From: Anaerolineales bacterium UBA6131
GTDB lineage: Bacteria > Chloroflexota > Anaerolineae > UBA2200
Length of the DNA: 7,205 nt
Reading direction: 5' to 3'
NCBI GenBank assembly: GCA_002435875.1
Contig: DIVN01000154.1
Location: 1,940 to 9,144 of the forward strand
The notes beneath the pieces were generated by a model. That model did not search any database. It was not told the origin of the DNA and was given only the letters and a program-made list of their open reading frames with translations. Made by a program: the position numbers and the translations under genes. Shown in pieces: positions 5,993 through 7,205 of this stretch (position 1 is the first letter of the stretch; every line of letters starts with the position of its first letter).

Positions 5993-7081
5993 CTAGGCGA
6001 TGCCGGCGGTGCGCAGCCTCTGAGCCTGCTCTTCCATGACCAGTTGATCAATGAACTCCTGCAGCTCGCCCGCCAGGACGTTCTGCAGGCGATAGCTGGA
6101 CAAGTTGATGCGATGGTCAGTCACGCGGCTCTGGGGAAAGTTGTACGTTCTCACTTTCTCGCTGCGCTCACCTGTGCCTACCTGGGCTCGCCGGGTGGCA
6201 CCCACTTCTTCATCTTGCCGGTTCTGCTCAATATCATACAGTCGTGCCCGCAAGATTGACATCGCCCGCATCTTGTTCTGCAACTGCGAGCGCTCGTCCT
6301 GACAGGTTACAACCAAGCCCGTCGGCAGGTGCGTGATACGCACGGCAGAGTCCGTCGTATTCACGCCCTGACCCCCATGGCCCTTGGCCCTGAACACGTC
6401 GATCCTGATATCCTCTGCTGCAATCTGCACGTCGACTTCATCTACATCCGGAAGCACGGCCACCGTGGCCGTTGAGGTATGGATGCGACCGCTTGCCTCT
6501 GTCTCTGGGACACGCTGCACCCGGTGCACACCACTCTCGTGCTTGAGTTGCGAGTAGGCACCTCGTCCCTCGATCTGGAAGATGATCTCCTTAAACCCCC
6601 CGATCCCCGTAGGGCTGGAGCTGAGCATCTCGGACTTCCATCCTTGGCTTTCAGCGTAACGGGAGTACATGCGGTACAGATCGGAGGCAAAAAGGGCGGC
6701 CTCATCACCACCAGTTCCGGCACGGATTTCCACAATGACATCGCGGTCATCGTTCGGGTCCTTGGGCAGCAGCAGCAACTGGATCTGATGCTCCAGACGC
6801 TGCTCACTCTCTTCGAGTGACTGTACCTCTCCCTCGACGAGCGCACGCATCTGCTCGTCCAGCTCATCGCTCAACATCTCGCGAGTCGTCGCCAGTTCTT
6901 GAACGACTTGGCGCCACTCCTTCGCGGCCTGCACAACCTCGGCGATTTCCGATCGCTCCTGCGCCAACTCCCTCAGGCGAGTGAAATCCATGGCGATCAT
7001 GGGATCTGCTAGTTGACGTTCCAAATCGTCATAGTGCGCTTCAACCTGTGTTAGTTTTTCCAGTATTGCTGCTGTATCCAT
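5993..7081 (-). CDS. prfA: Peptide chain release factor 1 (RF1)
   Basis: RF1 recognises UAA and UAG in the ribosomal A site and triggers peptide release. The 362 residues match normal RF1 length. The N-terminal coiled-coil domain spans about 1-105. The P-x-T stop-codon-reading tripeptide is PET (192-194) within RVQRVPETEASGRIHTST (188-205). A P-x-T, rather than the SPF of RF2, marks it as RF1. The catalytic loop is GHGGQGVNTTDSAVRITHLPTG (GGQ at 236-238), whose Q238 is the PrmC target. ERSEKVRTYNFPQSRVTDHR (305-324) is the conserved domain 3/4 signature. The ATG at 7081 follows AGGTGG (7087-7092) at 5 bases. The same frame stays open upstream to the window edge, but a GTG at 7117 would lie inside the leader hairpin and adds non-family residues. 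First gene of prfA-prmC-HAD-tsaC. Confidence 0.97.
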   Translation of the reverse strand: MDTAAILEKLTQVEAHYDDLERQLADPMIAMDFTRLRELAQERSEIAEVVQAAKEWRQVVQELATTREMLSDELDEQMRALVEGEVQSLEESEQRLEHQIQLLLLPKDPNDDRDVIVEIRAGTGGDEAALFASDLYRMYSRYAESQGWKSEMLSSSPTGIGGFKEIIFQIEGRGAYSQLKHESGVHRVQRVPETEASGRIHTSTATVAVLPDVDEVDVQIAAEDIRIDVFRAKGHGGQGVNTTDSAVRITHLPTGLVVTCQDERSQLQNKMRAMSILRARLYDIEQNRQDEEVGATRRAQVGTGERSEKVRTYNFPQSRVTDHRINLSSYRLQNVLAGELQEFIDQLVMEEQAQRLRTAGIA

Positions 7082-7086
7082 ACAAA

Positions 7087-7092
7087 CCACCT
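7087..7092 (-). promoter_or_regulatory. prfA ribosome binding site (fixes the start at 7081)
   Basis: AGGTGG on the minus strand lies 5 bases before the ATG at 7081. It decides between this start and the in-frame GTG at 7117, which is buried in the hairpin stem-loop. Confidence 0.7.
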
Positions 7093-7102
7093 GCACCCAA
7101 AT

Positions 7103-7127
7103 CGAGCCCCTTTTCACAAGGGGCTCG
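7103..7127 (-). promoter_or_regulatory. Strong hairpin in the predicted prfA leader
   Basis: A perfect 10-bp inverted repeat (arms 7103-7112 and 7118-7127, loop of 5) ends 10 bases before the prfA ribosome binding site. The outer eight pairs include seven G-C pairs. On the minus strand it is followed only by ATTTGGG, so it is a poor intrinsic terminator. With the promoter at 7148-7176 it would sit in a roughly 60-base 5' leader. It may stabilise the mRNA or affect ribosome access. Alternatively it could be the 3' end of an upstream gene beyond the window. Confidence 0.6.
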
Positions 7128-7147
7128 CCAAGAAGAATACTCTTTTC

Positions 7148-7176
7148 ATTGTAGGCTCGCAGGGGCCCTTTGCCAA
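7148..7176 (-). promoter_or_regulatory. Strong sigma70-like promoter of the prfA operon
   Basis: Minus strand TTGGCA (7171-7176, 5 of 6) and TACAAT (7148-7153, 5 of 6) are separated by exactly 17 bases. This is the best promoter match in the window. Transcription should begin near 7141. It implies prfA-prmC-HAD-tsaC is transcribed independently of whatever lies upstream. Confidence 0.7.
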
Positions 7177-7205
7177 ATCTGCGTTCCGACTCACAATAGC
7201 TGTTA

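Noticed and set aside
7103..7127. Intrinsic terminator
   Set aside because: The stem is strong, but neither strand has an adjacent T-run (ATTTGGG on minus, CCAAGAAG on plus) and a good promoter lies just upstream in the same direction.
7103..7150. Eleven-codon leader peptide (starts ATG at 7148, minus strand) ending in the hairpin
   Set aside because: Its ATG overlaps the -10 box of the best promoter, so it would not be on that transcript. It has no run of regulatory codons suggesting attenuation.

Overview
This is a compact piece of a bacterial chromosome made almost entirely of housekeeping genes. The gene content and protein style are bacterial: DnaX with the four-cysteine zinc knuckle, RecR, YbaB, RF1 and a TatA. 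Moderately high GC, the style of DnaX and the NLPY form of PrmC suggest a member of the Chloroflexota (Anaerolineae-like). That placement is an impression from remembered families, not a measured result. I see no mobile element, CRISPR array, tRNA, rRNA or phage gene.

Layout from left to right. Positions 1-218 hold the first 72 codons of a class I SAM-dependent methyltransferase on the minus strand, cut by the window edge. A 365-base gap (219-583) has no convincing gene but several small inverted repeats and a weak candidate promoter. Then comes the recombination/replication operon dnaX-ybaB-recR (3249 down to 584, minus strand). Its genes are 15 bases apart or overlap by one base. A 127-base divergent intergenic region (3250-3376) carries two back-to-back promoter candidates, for dnaX and for a lone plus-strand tatA (3377-3586). 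tatA converges, with only 11 bases between stop codons, on a second minus-strand operon, prfA-prmC-HAD hydrolase-tsaC (7081 down to 3598). That operon has a good sigma70-like promoter at 7148-7176 and a strong 10-bp hairpin in its predicted leader.

How the genes work together. The right-hand operon concerns accuracy of translation. RF1 (prfA) terminates at UAA/UAG, PrmC methylates the glutamine of the RF1 GGQ loop, and TsaC makes the threonylcarbamoyl-AMP used for the t6A37 tRNA modification. A Cof-type HAD phosphatase of unknown substrate is embedded between them with overlapping reading frames. The left operon gives the clamp-loader subunit, a nucleoid-associated protein and the RecFOR-pathway protein RecR, a very widely conserved trio. 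No clearly new system is visible. The most interesting items are regulatory: the prfA leader hairpin, the abutting dnaX/tatA promoters with a dyad between them, and the ambiguous prmC start.
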